Assembly (NCBI RefSeq): GCF_900142755.1
Contig: NZ_FRCA01000003.1
Span: 372,001-436,000 of the forward strand
Length of the DNA: 64,000 nt
From: Halomonas cupida
GTDB lineage: Bacteria > Pseudomonadota > Gammaproteobacteria > Pseudomonadales > Halomonadaceae
Direction: 5' to 3'
The notes beneath the pieces are model-generated. The model searched no databases, was not told the origin of the DNA, and saw only the letters and a program-made list of their open reading frames with translations. Below, one piece after another: positions 8,735 to 17,126 of this stretch. Position numbers and translations under genes: made by a program. Numbering within the stretch: the first letter of the stretch is position 1; each line of letters opens with the position of its first letter.

Positions 8735-9271
8735 TCAGCTCAATAGCAGATCGAGCAACTCTTCAGGGGTGGTGGCACTGACCACCGAAGCGCGGGTGTC
8801 GGAATTGAGGAAGCCCTGGGCCACGGTGGAGTCGAGGAAGTCGAGGAGTGGGCGATAGAACCCCGAGGTATCGAGCACACCGATGGGTTTTTCATGCAGG
8901 CCCAGGTAACGCCAGGTCCAGCTCTCGAAGAACTCCTCGAAGGTACCGATGCCACCAGGCAGCATCACAAAGGCGTCGGCGCGCTGTGCCATCTGAGCCT
9001 TGCGTTCATGCATGTCCGCCACGCGAATCAGTTGTGTCAGCCCGGTGTGTGCCTGTTCACGGTCGATCAGGTGATGAGGCATGACACCGGTGACTTCCCC
9101 GCCTGCGGCCATGGTGGCATCTGCCAGAGCGCCCATCAGGCCGACGCTGGCTCCACCGTAGACCAGCCCATGACCTCGCTCGGCGAGACACTGGCCAAAG
9201 TGCTTCGCCGCGGCCATGAAGCTGGGGTCTTCTCCCCGACGTGAGCCGAGATACACACAGATACTGGCCAT
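8735..9271 (-). CDS. LOG-family phosphoribohydrolase (TIGR00730)
   Basis: A 178-residue protein of the LOG (lysine decarboxylase-like) family, which hydrolyses nucleoside 5'-monophosphates such as cytokinin ribotides to base and ribose 5-phosphate. Key motifs: GGASVGLMG near 39-47, MHERK at 87-91 and PGGIGTFEE at 105-113 carrying catalytic Arg and Glu. A near-perfect AAGGAGGA precedes the ATG at 9271. The in vivo bacterial substrate is uncertain. Confidence 0.93.
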   Translation of the reverse strand: MASICVYLGSRRGEDPSFMAAAKHFGQCLAERGHGLVYGGASVGLMGALADATMAAGGEVTGVMPHHLIDREQAHTGLTQLIRVADMHERKAQMAQRADAFVMLPGGIGTFEEFFESWTWRYLGLHEKPIGVLDTSGFYRPLLDFLDSTVAQGFLNSDTRASVVSATTPEELLDLLLS

Positions 9272-9335
9272 GTAATCCTCCTTGAATATGGGGCAGTTGC
9301 CTGGCGAGGGGATGCCGTGATGGCTCTCTCAGGGC

Positions 9336-9857
9336 TCAGGGCAATAGATCGATGATGCCGTAGTGTTCATCGAGCCACTGTCCGACCACATTGTTGCCAC
9401 ACAGGTGGTGAGCATACTGGGTGTGCAGGCAGCGAATCTGGTCATGATTGGCGATACCGCCGATACCACGTTCGCGCATGATGCTCTCGTAGCCGAGGCG
9501 TTCGACTTCGCTGCGCTGGGTGGCGCTCATCAGACGCCAGCGGGTATCGATATAGTCCTGGTGGCTGGCGTGGTAGGCCGTGCGGAATGTCTCGTCTTCC
9601 TGCACCCGTGCCTCCAGCGACTTGATCACGCCAGCGGCTTCGATACGTGACAGCTCGACCTTCAGCAGTTCGGAACTGAGCCAGTACAGGGTGGGAAAGG
9701 GCTTGCCATCGACGATCGGTGCCATGCGCAGCACCAGAGGAGTACCGGTGCCGTCGGTTGCCGCCAGAGTCTCGATGCCGCGGGGAGCGCGCCCGAGTTG
9801 CTGGGCAATGATGTCCAACTGCTGGGCATCAGGAGTCGTTTCGGGGCGGATTACCAT
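9336..9857 (-). CDS. DUF501 family protein
   Basis: A 173-residue protein that fits DUF501 by its PFPTLYWLSSELLKVELSRIEAAG core followed by RERGIGGIANHDQIRCLHTQYAHHL near the C-terminus. The conserved Cys and His residues there are seen across the family, whose function is unknown. The start at 9857 overlaps the preceding gene by 29 bp, indicating co-transcription. Confidence 0.82.
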   Translation of the reverse strand: MVIRPETTPDAQQLDIIAQQLGRAPRGIETLAATDGTGTPLVLRMAPIVDGKPFPTLYWLSSELLKVELSRIEAAGVIKSLEARVQEDETFRTAYHASHQDYIDTRWRLMSATQRSEVERLGYESIMRERGIGGIANHDQIRCLHTQYAHHLCGNNVVGQWLDEHYGIIDLLP

Positions 9858-10155
9858 CGGGGTTGTCTCTTACAAATTTGGTCGAGCGGGCCACGGCGCG
9901 GTAGAAGGCGCGACTCAACTGCTCGGGGGTGGCGACGTAGGCCTGTTCGCGCTCGATATACTCCGCAGCACGGGTGATCAGGACATCATAGAGTCGATTG
10001 AACGGGGCATCATAATCGTAGGGGTCGGCACCGAACAAGCGGATGTGCGGGTAGTCGGCAAAGCGCTCGAAAAACCATGCCTCCAGCATTGCCTCGGCAG
10101 CACGATGCCGCTCTTCATCGTCGGGGTCGAGCCATTGGGTATAGCGTATGGCCAT
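9829..10155 (-). CDS. Hypothetical protein, operon partner of DUF501 gene
   Basis: A 108-residue soluble protein with a good ribosome site (CAGGAGAAC) before its ATG at 10155. It is rich in aromatic and charged residues (MLEAWFFERFADYPHIRLFGADPYDYDAPF) and mainly helical in appearance. I do not recognise a family. Its 3' end overlaps the DUF501 start by 29 bp, so the two proteins are probably made together. Confidence 0.7.
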   Translation of the reverse strand: MAIRYTQWLDPDDEERHRAAEAMLEAWFFERFADYPHIRLFGADPYDYDAPFNRLYDVLITRAAEYIEREQAYVATPEQLSRAFYRAVARSTKFVRDNPDGNPPRNDS

Positions 10156-10332
10156 GGCAACAGTTCTCCTGGCGGCAGCGGCTCAGGAAAACACACAAGG
10201 CACCGCAGGCTCAAATACCACCGGTGTTGCATTGTATGCTCTGATTCGAGCCGTTCATCAGGAGATTGTACGGCAAAAGGTCATGGATGGCTTATCCACA
10301 GTAACCAGGAAGTGACTGGCTGTGGAAAACAG

Positions 10333-10415
10333 CACTGTTGGCCAACAGTGTGTTGGAAGTCGGCATGCAGAAGGTTGCCGAAGATTCCCGGCAAGACAGT
10401 AGGTGCCTTGCCGGG
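10333..10415. terminator. Palindrome and terminator hairpin after the M48 protease gene
   Basis: The gap 10156-10423 holds a perfect 18-bp palindrome at 10333-10350 (CACTGTTGGCCAACAGTG) and a 9-bp stem at 10387-10395/10407-10415 just past the leftward protease stop. The second hairpin is a likely terminator with a weak U-tract. A single TTATCCACA at 10292-10300 also occurs here. Confidence 0.45.
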
Positions 10416-10423
10416 GGAGGGGA

Positions 10424-11182
10424 TTACTGCTCTTCGGCGAGACGCTCGCGGATATTCTCGGCGCGCTCGGAAGATCCCGGGTGGGAAGAGAGCATGCTGC
10501 CTTCACCGCCATCAAGGCTGGCCAGCTTCTCGAAGGCGGTGACCAGGCCTTCGCGGGGCACTCCACGCTCGCCGAGCAGGTCGAAGGAGAAGTTGTCCGC
10601 GGCAGTTTCCTGACTCTGGGAGAACTGAGCATTGACGAACTTCTCCCCCAGGTCACCCAGCTGGGAATTGGACAGCGCAGTGGCGACGCTGTTGCCGCTG
10701 GCTGCGAGAGCGCCGCGTGCTGCTGAGGTGGCGTAGGCGGTCTGCATGGCGGATTTAGAGTGGCCCAGTGCAACGTGGCCCAGCTCATGTCCCAGCACAC
10801 CCTCGACCTCATTGTCATTCATCATGTCCATCAGCCCGCTGTAGACACGCACACAGCCGTTGGCCATGGCCCAGGCGTTGGGCTCATCGTCCAGATAGAC
10901 CTTGTAGTTGACCGGAGTTCCATCGATCTGGCTACCGAGGTTGTTGGCGATGGTGGCCAGTCGTTCGCTGTAGACGGAGTCCGGGCCGGCGATCTGGGCT
11001 TCGGCATCCATCTGGGCACAGGACTGGTCGGACATGCTCTTGACGTCCTCGTCGCTCAGTGTGGCGGCGTTGAAGGCGGTCATGCCGCTCTGCATCATGG
11101 CGTCGGTCGAAAAGCTTTCACAGCCGACGAGAAGGGTAGCGCTGCACAGTGCGGCAACGGCAAACGAGGTACGGAGTTGCAT
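10424..11182 (-). CDS. loiP: M48 zinc metalloprotease lipoprotein, LoiP/YggG-like
   Basis: A 252-residue outer-envelope protease, the same length as E. coli LoiP. The start at 11182 is favoured over 11188 because AGGA is 8 nt away rather than 2. The lipobox is L-L-V-G-C with Cys21. The zinc site HELGH has His132, Glu133 and His136; the third ligand is likely the Glu of SQETAAD. LoiP-type proteases cleave misfolded periplasmic or outer-membrane proteins. It stands alone, with a hairpin downstream. Confidence 0.9.
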   Translation of the reverse strand: MQLRTSFAVAALCSATLLVGCESFSTDAMMQSGMTAFNAATLSDEDVKSMSDQSCAQMDAEAQIAGPDSVYSERLATIANNLGSQIDGTPVNYKVYLDDEPNAWAMANGCVRVYSGLMDMMNDNEVEGVLGHELGHVALGHSKSAMQTAYATSAARGALAASGNSVATALSNSQLGDLGEKFVNAQFSQSQETAADNFSFDLLGERGVPREGLVTAFEKLASLDGGEGSMLSSHPGSSERAENIRERLAEEQ

Positions 11183-11440
11183 GGTCATCGTCCTGTTGAT
11201 GAGGGCTATCTATCATCTATCGCTGCCAACCCACCAGGCACGAGCATTGGTACTCTTGCTGGGCTGGAGGTGTCTCATGACATCTCTATCCGCGCGGGCG
11301 AAAGAGCCTGATTCGGGTAGGGGAGGAGGCGCGGGGCTGAGCTTGGCATACCTTAAAGGGCTATTCGAGAAGTCTCAACCATTTGCACCAGGAGGATTAC
11401 TGAAGTCCCAGCCGCTGCAGCGACACGCTCTGCAGGACAT

Positions 11441-11908
11441 TCAACGGGCAATACTGGTCACGGTGGCTCGAGTCTGTTCGATGAGATCGCGAGGCGACAG
11501 ACTCAGTTCGAGGCCGCGACGGCCGCCGCTGACGTGGACGGTGTCCAGCGACTGGCAGCTGTCGTCGATAAAGGTAGCCAGGCGCTTCTTCTGCCCCAAC
11601 GGACTGATGCCTCCAACGACATAGCCTGTGGCCCGTTCGGCCTCGTCCGTAGTGGCCATGGAGGCCTTGCGAGCGCCGGCGGCGCGTGCCAGCGCCTTGA
11701 GATCCAGTTGTCGGGAGACCGGAACGATGGCGACTACCAGGGTGTCAGCGTCAAGACGGGCCATCAGAGTCTTGAACACCTCGTCGGTGGAGAGGCCAAG
11801 GGTGTGCGCCGCTTCCTCGCCATATGCCGGAGCGCGTGGGTCATGTTCGTAGGAGGTTACCTCGAATTCGACTCGGGCCTTCTCGAGGGCCTTGATTGCC
11901 GGTGTCAT
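11441..11908 (-). CDS. ybaK: Cys-tRNA(Pro) deacylase YbaK
   Basis: A 155-residue member of the YbaK/EbsC family, which removes Cys wrongly attached to tRNA-Pro. Lys46 (EVFKTL) matches the catalytic lysine; YVVGGISPLGQKK is the signature glycine-rich segment. The ATG overlaps the upstream thioesterase stop by four bases (ATGA), so translation is probably coupled. About 250 bp separate it from the LoiP gene; I see no gene in that gap. Confidence 0.95.
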   Translation of the reverse strand: MTPAIKALEKARVEFEVTSYEHDPRAPAYGEEAAHTLGLSTDEVFKTLMARLDADTLVVAIVPVSRQLDLKALARAAGARKASMATTDEAERATGYVVGGISPLGQKKRLATFIDDSCQSLDTVHVSGGRRGLELSLSPRDLIEQTRATVTSIAR

Positions 11909-12315
11909 GAGTTCTGGGTCTCGGTTTCGTGGAGATGAGCTTCCAACGCCTCTCGCAGGGCGCCGCGGATCGACATGGCCGCCTTGCTGGCATGGTCAAA
12001 ATTGACCAGTACCGTGTGACCGGTGTTGGTGAGGCGACCCTGTTGCCAGGCCTGCTGGGTCACCGTAAAGGAGCTGTTGCCGAGGCGTGAAAGCCAGGTG
12101 CGGATTTCGACATCCTGGCCATAGTAGAGCTCGGCATGAAAGTCGACTTCAAGTCGCGCCATGATCAGTGACCACTTGCGCGGGTCGAGGTCAGGGGTGA
12201 ACAGTCGAAACAGATCATTGCGGGCCAGCTCGAACCAGGCCGGCAGGCGAGTATTGTTGATATGACCCAGGGCGTCGGTGTCGTAGAACGCGGGTTCTAT
12301 GGTACGCGTCAACAT
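11905..12315 (-). CDS. Hotdog-fold acyl-CoA thioesterase (YbgC/4HBT family)
   Basis: A 136-residue hotdog thioesterase. The family motif FYDTDALGHINN near the N-terminus holds the catalytic Asp. The start at 12315 follows GGGAGAAA. It hydrolyses some acyl-CoA thioester; substrate unknown. Overlaps ybaK by ATGA. Confidence 0.9.
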   Translation of the reverse strand: MLTRTIEPAFYDTDALGHINNTRLPAWFELARNDLFRLFTPDLDPRKWSLIMARLEVDFHAELYYGQDVEIRTWLSRLGNSSFTVTQQAWQQGRLTNTGHTVLVNFDHASKAAMSIRGALREALEAHLHETETQNS

Positions 12316-12439
12316 CAGGCTTTTTCTCCCTTCGAGATGGGCAATGGATGGATCCGCACTACAGCACGTTCTACAGAATCATCCCGAGCAAGCGCTTGGT
12401 CAACCCTTGCTGATAGATAATGGCAGCCCCGGAGGTGCT

Positions 12440-13264
12440 CTATGGCGTCTCGATTGCCGTTGACGAACGGCGGCGTTGCCACCAGCTCCGCAAGCGAGTC
12501 CACAGCAGCAACCAGAGCGTGGCGGCAGCAAAACCCAATAACGTGCCTGACCACAGGCCAAGGCTGGCATAGGTCAATGACACCACCAGGGCGTAGCACA
12601 GCAGAGAGCCGAGCCCGAGCGGATAGTGCTTGATGACCGTGGCAACTGGAGCGGCGCCCTGGGCCAGGTGGAGAATCACCAGGAACGGATACATGGTGAC
12701 CGGGAAAGCTGCCATGACACCGGCCCAGGCGGCGGGTAACACATGGGCGAGGCCGGTGATCAGGAAGATGATGCCGGCAGCCAGCCCTGCTCGTAGTGCC
12801 AGGGCGGACCATGCAAAGCCGCCGCGAGGCGTCGCTCGGGTTTCAGGAATGCGGCGGTACAGCCAGCTGAACAACGCGATGGCGACCAGTGTCGTCAGAG
12901 TGCCGCTGACACGGGTGAAGTCGAGTTGAGTCAGCATCAGGCTGGTGGCCAGCCAGGCGATCAGTCCCAGACCGGTACCGCGAAGTATGCCCGGCAGGCC
13001 ATCGCGACGACCCGCGAGCAGATAGCCGCCACCGAAGGCCAGCGTGGCTGTGAACCCGGCAAGGGTATGTACGGCGCCATCGGCAGCAAATTGAGGCGAC
13101 AACTCCAGACCGATAAAGAACAGCGCAATGGCGGTCCCCAGAGGATAACCCGCCAGAAGGCCTGCCACGCGGGTACTGACCTGCTCGGCGATCACCGAAA
13201 GCCCAAGTACCATGCTGATGGAGACCAGCAACTTGGCCAACTGCCAGGACAACGGGACTTCCAT
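12440..13264 (-). CDS. Polytopic membrane protein, possible duplicated GlpM-like domain
   Basis: A 274-residue inner-membrane protein with about eight hydrophobic helices. Two segments look alike: VAGLLAGYPLGTAIALFFIG (first half) and WAGVMAAFPVTMYPFLVIL (second half), each with an A-G-x-x-A-x-x-P core. E. coli GlpM (109 residues) has a similar AGLIPLFPTFAL signature, so this may be an internally duplicated GlpM/DUF3147-like protein; that is recollection plus inference. No transport motif recognised. A basic C-terminal tail (RSWWQRRRSS) faces the cytoplasm by the positive-inside rule. Confidence 0.72.
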   Translation of the reverse strand: MEVPLSWQLAKLLVSISMVLGLSVIAEQVSTRVAGLLAGYPLGTAIALFFIGLELSPQFAADGAVHTLAGFTATLAFGGGYLLAGRRDGLPGILRGTGLGLIAWLATSLMLTQLDFTRVSGTLTTLVAIALFSWLYRRIPETRATPRGGFAWSALALRAGLAAGIIFLITGLAHVLPAAWAGVMAAFPVTMYPFLVILHLAQGAAPVATVIKHYPLGLGSLLCYALVVSLTYASLGLWSGTLLGFAAATLWLLLWTRLRSWWQRRRSSTAIETP

Positions 13265-13341
13265 ATATGTCGTTCCTTGTTGTTGAAAGCTACGAGGTAC
13301 GAGCGCCTCAATGGCGCCGGTCGGGTGCCTCGCTGTAGAGC

Positions 13342-13782
13342 CTAGACCAGTCGCAACCCCTGGCGGTCGGCCCAGGCGGCTGTCACCGCGTGGCTCAATT
13401 GGCTACGCAGGTGGTCCGGCAGGGCGCTCAGGGCTGCATCGCGGTTGGTGAAGTCGCGGTTGCGCAGCCAGCAATAGGCCCAGGCGCAGGCTTCGTTGTC
13501 AGACTCTGGAGTCGGCCGAGCCGGCATCTGTACCAGCAGGAACAGCGCCGTACGCACTGCCCAGTGCGGCGGAAGCTCTCCTCCTTCGGCCCAGTGCTGC
13601 AGTTGCTCGCCATTGGGAGTTTCGCCTGGATCGCCCAGGCCGGCAACGCGTGCGGTCTCGGCAAGAATCAGAGCCAGCCTGTCGGCATCGCCGCGACCCA
13701 GGATCAGCCACTGTCGGATCAGGGCCGGCATTCCTCGGCAGACCTTGGCGTAGAAGCCGTCTTGCGGCATGGTGCTTGTCAT
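13342..13782 (-). CDS. Hypothetical protein
   Basis: A 146-residue soluble protein rich in Trp, Ala and Leu (ACAWAYCWLRNRDFTNRDAALSALPDHL). No family is recognised. The ribosome site is poor at the ATG at 13782; a second Met at codon 5 is possible. It is divergent from the C-S lyase gene and 77 bp from the membrane-protein gene; the latter gap holds two heptads (AGCTACG, AGGTACG) at 13288-13301 related to the heptad elements elsewhere. Confidence 0.65.
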   Translation of the reverse strand: MTSTMPQDGFYAKVCRGMPALIRQWLILGRGDADRLALILAETARVAGLGDPGETPNGEQLQHWAEGGELPPHWAVRTALFLLVQMPARPTPESDNEACAWAYCWLRNRDFTNRDAALSALPDHLRSQLSHAVTAAWADRQGLRLV

Positions 13783-13848
13783 AGTTTCATTCTGCTTTGT
13801 GAGGCGCTACTGAAGGCGCTCGACAGTGAGTTCGTCAGGGAGACATCC

Positions 13849-15042
13849 ATGAGTTTCGATTTTGCCACGCCGATCAACCGTCGGCAGCCCCGTTTGTCGT
13901 CTGATGCTGCCGAAGACGTTATCGAGTGGCCATCCCAGAAGTGGCATCGCTACGACGAGGACGTGCTGCCGCTATGGGTGGCGGACATGGACTTCCGTTC
14001 GCCACCGGAGGTAATCGAGGCGCTGCAGGCCAGGCTCGAACATGGTGTCTATGGCTATGGACTGGTGCCGGATTCGCTGCGTGCGGCGCTCTGCGAGTGG
14101 AGTGTCAGGCGTTACGACTGGGACATCGAGGCCGGCTGGCAGCACTGGTTGCCCGGTGTGGTGCCGGCACTGCACCTGGCCAGCCTGGCCTTTACCGAAC
14201 CCGGTGATGGTGTGATGACCGTAACGCCGATCTACCCTCCTTTTCTACAGGTGGCAAGACGCACCGGGCGAGAACTGCAGCAGGCTGCGCTAGTGCCGCC
14301 CGAGAGTGAAGAGGGGCAGTGGACGCTGGACCTGGATGCACTGGAGGCGGCCGTTACCGAGCGCACGCGCTTGCTGTTGTGGTGCCACCCTCATAATCCC
14401 ACTGGCCGTCAATGGAGTCATGCCGAGTTGGAGGGACTGGCGGCCTTCGTCGAGCGGCATGACCTCGTAGTGGTGTCGGATGAGCTGCATTGTGATCTGC
14501 TGCTCGACGAGGGAGCCCGTCATGTCCCGCTGGCGGCGGCATTTCCCCAGCTTGCGGCACGTATCGTGACGCTGTGGGCACCGTCGAAGACCTTCAATCT
14601 CGCGGGTCTGACAGCGGCCTGTGCGATCATTTCCGATGCCCGGCTGCGGCGGCGTTTTGTCGAGACTGCGAAGGGATTGATGCCGGATGGCAATGTGCTG
14701 GGCCTGGTCGCGGCGGAAGCCGCATTTCGTCATGGCGAAGCCTGGCGCCAGGCTTTGCTCGATGTGCTGCGCGGTCACCGGCGAGCTCTGGTGGAGCGCG
14801 TCGCCCGCTGGCCCGGCGTGCAACTGGCAGCACCGCAGTCGACCTATCTGGCCTGGCTGGACCTGCGCGAGTCACACGTCGGCAGCGCCGACTCCCCGGC
14901 AGCAGAGTTGCTGAAACAGGCCGGAGTGGCGCTGTCGGACGGGGCGGATTTCGGCTGGCCCGGCTTCGCCCGGCTCAATTTCGGTACCACAGCACAGCAG
15001 CTCGAGCTGGCACTCGAGCGCATGGATAGGGTGCTGGGGTAA
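13849..15042 (+). CDS. patB: PatB/MalY-type PLP-dependent C-S lyase
   Basis: A 397-residue fold-type I aminotransferase-class enzyme of the PatB/MalY family (cystathionine beta-lyase activity, releasing pyruvate, ammonia and a thiol). Signatures: LPLWVADMDFRSPPEVIEAL, HNPTGRQWSHAEL, VVSDELHCDL and the PLP-lysine segment LWAPSKTFNLAGL. The start at 13849 follows AGGGAGACATCC; the open frame extends further upstream but without a ribosome site. It ends four bases before a heptad-repeat element. Confidence 0.92.
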   Translation: MSFDFATPINRRQPRLSSDAAEDVIEWPSQKWHRYDEDVLPLWVADMDFRSPPEVIEALQARLEHGVYGYGLVPDSLRAALCEWSVRRYDWDIEAGWQHWLPGVVPALHLASLAFTEPGDGVMTVTPIYPPFLQVARRTGRELQQAALVPPESEEGQWTLDLDALEAAVTERTRLLLWCHPHNPTGRQWSHAELEGLAAFVERHDLVVVSDELHCDLLLDEGARHVPLAAAFPQLAARIVTLWAPSKTFNLAGLTAACAIISDARLRRRFVETAKGLMPDGNVLGLVAAEAAFRHGEAWRQALLDVLRGHRRALVERVARWPGVQLAAPQSTYLAWLDLRESHVGSADSPAAELLKQAGVALSDGADFGWPGFARLNFGTTAQQLELALERMDRVLG

Positions 15043-15046
15043 AGCG

Positions 15047-15195
15047 AGCGGTAAGCTATAAGTTATAAGCTGTAAGTAACCCCGTACCCCATATCCTTGG
15101 GGAATGGGTTTGGTCATACACGGATCTGTTGGCTGCTGTGTTGCCGGTTCCATGTACGGGGCGCGACACTTGCTTACCGCTTACCGCTTACCGCT
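15047..15195. repeat. Heptad-repeat inverted element filling a convergent intergenic gap
   Basis: Left arm: four 7-bp units at 15047-15074 (AGCGGTA, AGCTATA, AGTTATA, AGCTGTA). Right arm: three copies of TACCGCT at 15175-15195, the exact complement of AGCGGTA. About 100 bp separate the arms. The element starts 4 bp after the patB stop and ends at the base before the cnoX stop codon. It may act as a bidirectional terminator. Confidence 0.85.
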
Positions 15196-16140
15196 TCAAT
15201 ACAACAACGCAAACAACTTGCGCCGGTAGTCCACGGTCAGCGGGTGGTCGGCTCCCAGGGCGTCGAATACCCGCAGCAATGTCTTGCGTGCGAGATCATC
15301 ACCATAGGCTCGGTCGCTCTTCATTACGGCCAGCAGGCCAGGCAGGCCGTTCTCGTAGTCGCCGTCAGCTACCTTGCGCAGCGCGCGCAGGTAGTTGGCC
15401 TCGCTGTCATCACGACTCTCCATGGCGGCCAGATCGTCCTGGCTGGGGGCCTCCTCGCTGAATTCAATGCTGGCACGCACACCGCGTGCTGCCGGGGCAT
15501 CACGTTCTTCGGGGGGCAGTGCGTCGAGGAGCGCACGGGCTTCGTCATTACGCTGTGCCGATACCAGGGTACGCGCCATCTGTATCTGATAGGCATAGTG
15601 TTCGGGGTACTGCTGAGACAGTTCCTGGTAGATGCCCAGGGCAGTGTCAGTGTCGCCGTTGGCCAGTGCCTGCTCGGCAAGTTCCTCTGGGCTGGCCGGA
15701 GCATCCTCGGGTGCCGGGAAGTAACGGCCCAGCCATTCGCGAATCTCCTTCTCCGGCAAGGCGCCCTGGAACTGGTCGACGAGGCCGCCTTGACTGATCA
15801 GCTTGACGTCGGGTACCGAGCGCACGCCCAGTTGGGCGGCGATATCCTGGTTGTCATCGATGTTGAGCTTGGCCAGCAGGAAGGTGCCACGATATTCGCG
15901 GACCAGCTTCTCCAGTACCGGCATCAGGTTCTTGCAGGGTTCGCACCAGGGAGCCCAGCAGTCCAGTAGTACCGGGATACGCGTCGACAGCTCCAGCACC
16001 TGCTGGATATTGCTGCGATCGACATCGAAGATCAGGTCACTGTCGGCAGGCGCCTGAGCCTGCTGCTGCGATGGCTGCTGTGCACCGGCTTCGGGGGTGG
16101 CGCTGATGGGCTCGCCGGAGCGTGGGTCGACAATGGGCAT
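15196..16140 (-). CDS. cnoX: Chaperedoxin CnoX (YbbN), thioredoxin plus TPR
   Basis: A 314-residue cytoplasmic protein with an N-terminal thioredoxin domain and C-terminal TPR-like helices (EELAEQALANGDTDTALGIYQELSQQYPEHY). The active site is Cys66-Glu-Pro-Cys69 in WAPWCEPC, so unlike the E. coli protein (SxHC) it has both cysteines and could be redox-active. CnoX shields substrates from overoxidation and hands them to GroEL or DnaK. Start at 16140 after AAGG; the longer frame from 16185 adds an unlikely leader. Confidence 0.92.
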   Translation of the reverse strand: MPIVDPRSGEPISATPEAGAQQPSQQQAQAPADSDLIFDVDRSNIQQVLELSTRIPVLLDCWAPWCEPCKNLMPVLEKLVREYRGTFLLAKLNIDDNQDIAAQLGVRSVPDVKLISQGGLVDQFQGALPEKEIREWLGRYFPAPEDAPASPEELAEQALANGDTDTALGIYQELSQQYPEHYAYQIQMARTLVSAQRNDEARALLDALPPEERDAPAARGVRASIEFSEEAPSQDDLAAMESRDDSEANYLRALRKVADGDYENGLPGLLAVMKSDRAYGDDLARKTLLRVFDALGADHPLTVDYRRKLFALLY

Positions 16141-16630
16141 GATGAAGCCTTCTGGAGGTGTAATGGGGCTGAACGTATAGAGCAAGGATGTGGGCGGCGA
16201 GTGACGACTTCAAGTCCCGCGCAAGGCTTATGCCAACTTATAGGATGCAACGCGGGTCAACAATCGTAAGCGGGTTCGGGGCAGCGAAGAGGAACCGCCA
16301 TGGCGGTCGCAAGTCGTTCGGCGGAACGATCCAGGGCATCGAGTCGAGCATGATCCAGCGTTGCAGACTTCCTGGGTGGAGGAGCCAGACGACAGGATAG
16401 CCTGGTGTCAGCCGATGACAGCAGCTGGATTTGCCGTATGGCCGGCCGAATAGAGTGCGGACTACAGCAGAGTTGCTGGGGATCTGGAATAGAAGCTTAT
16501 GTAAGCAATGATTGATCTACGGCAGAGCGTCCTGACGGATGTTTGTTCTGGCATAGTTTTATCACAAAAGGGTCGCTCGGAGAGGTTCACCGCGGCCCCT
16601 CTATCGGGGTAGGCTGACAGGGCAGCCAAC
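16141..16630. other. Intergenic region, no gene seen
   Basis: About 490 bp between cnoX and the tRNA terminator. It holds the cnoX promoter region. Short open frames here have no ribosome sites or protein-like composition. No conserved RNA was recognised. Confidence 0.5.
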
Positions 16631-16666
16631 AAAAAATGGGACAGCCCATGAGGCTATCCCATTTTT
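16631..16666 (-). terminator. Intrinsic terminator of tRNA-fMet
   Basis: On the minus strand, an A-tract and AATGGGATAGCC pair with GGCTGTCCCATT around a TCAT loop, and a run of six T's follows. Classical Rho-independent form, 7 bp after the tRNA. Confidence 0.92.
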
Positions 16667-16673
16667 CTGAAGA

Positions 16674-16750
<77 letters not shown>

Positions 16751-16764
16751 TCAACGTGGGGCGT

Positions 16765-16792
16765 ATTCTACGACTTTTGGCGAGGATGTCAA
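16765..16792 (-). promoter_or_regulatory. Sigma-70 promoter of tRNA-fMet
   Basis: TTGACA at 16787-16792, 16-bp spacer, TAGAAT at 16765-16770, followed by a GC-rich discriminator (CGCCCC) typical of stringently controlled stable-RNA promoters. The tRNA 5' end is 14 bp further. Confidence 0.88.
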
Positions 16793-17126
16793 CCCTGTGT
16801 AGAAGCGAGTGTGAATAAGCGTGGTGGCCGTGCTCTCTGGTCCATACTGACAGAGCGCTGTGATCTGGATTGCTGGCGGCGCCACGATGGGACTGTTGTC
16901 CAGCGGCGTTGCCTGAAGCTCGTGTTCAGAAACGCAGTGGAACAGCAGTGGAGCAATGGAATGGTTGTCACAGGATCTCAAACTGCACTCGGCAACATGG
17001 AATGTGTCAGCGACCGCCTTGCGGTCAGGGTGATGGGTTAGCCAGTAAGTGTTAGTCAGTAAAGAGGTGCGCCATTGTCAGTGCAATTGCATGATGGCGC
17101 CAGAATGACAATCAGGGAGGTCGTCA

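Noticed and set aside
10292..10300. Perfect DnaA box TTATCCACA suggesting an origin
   Set aside because: Only one box, no cluster or AT-rich unwinding region, and no dnaA/dnaN/gyrB nearby; one chance hit is expected in roughly this length.
10258..10818. Minus-strand frame overlapping the end of the M48 protease gene
   Set aside because: Frame-shifted shadow of the protease, with low-complexity Ser/Pro content.
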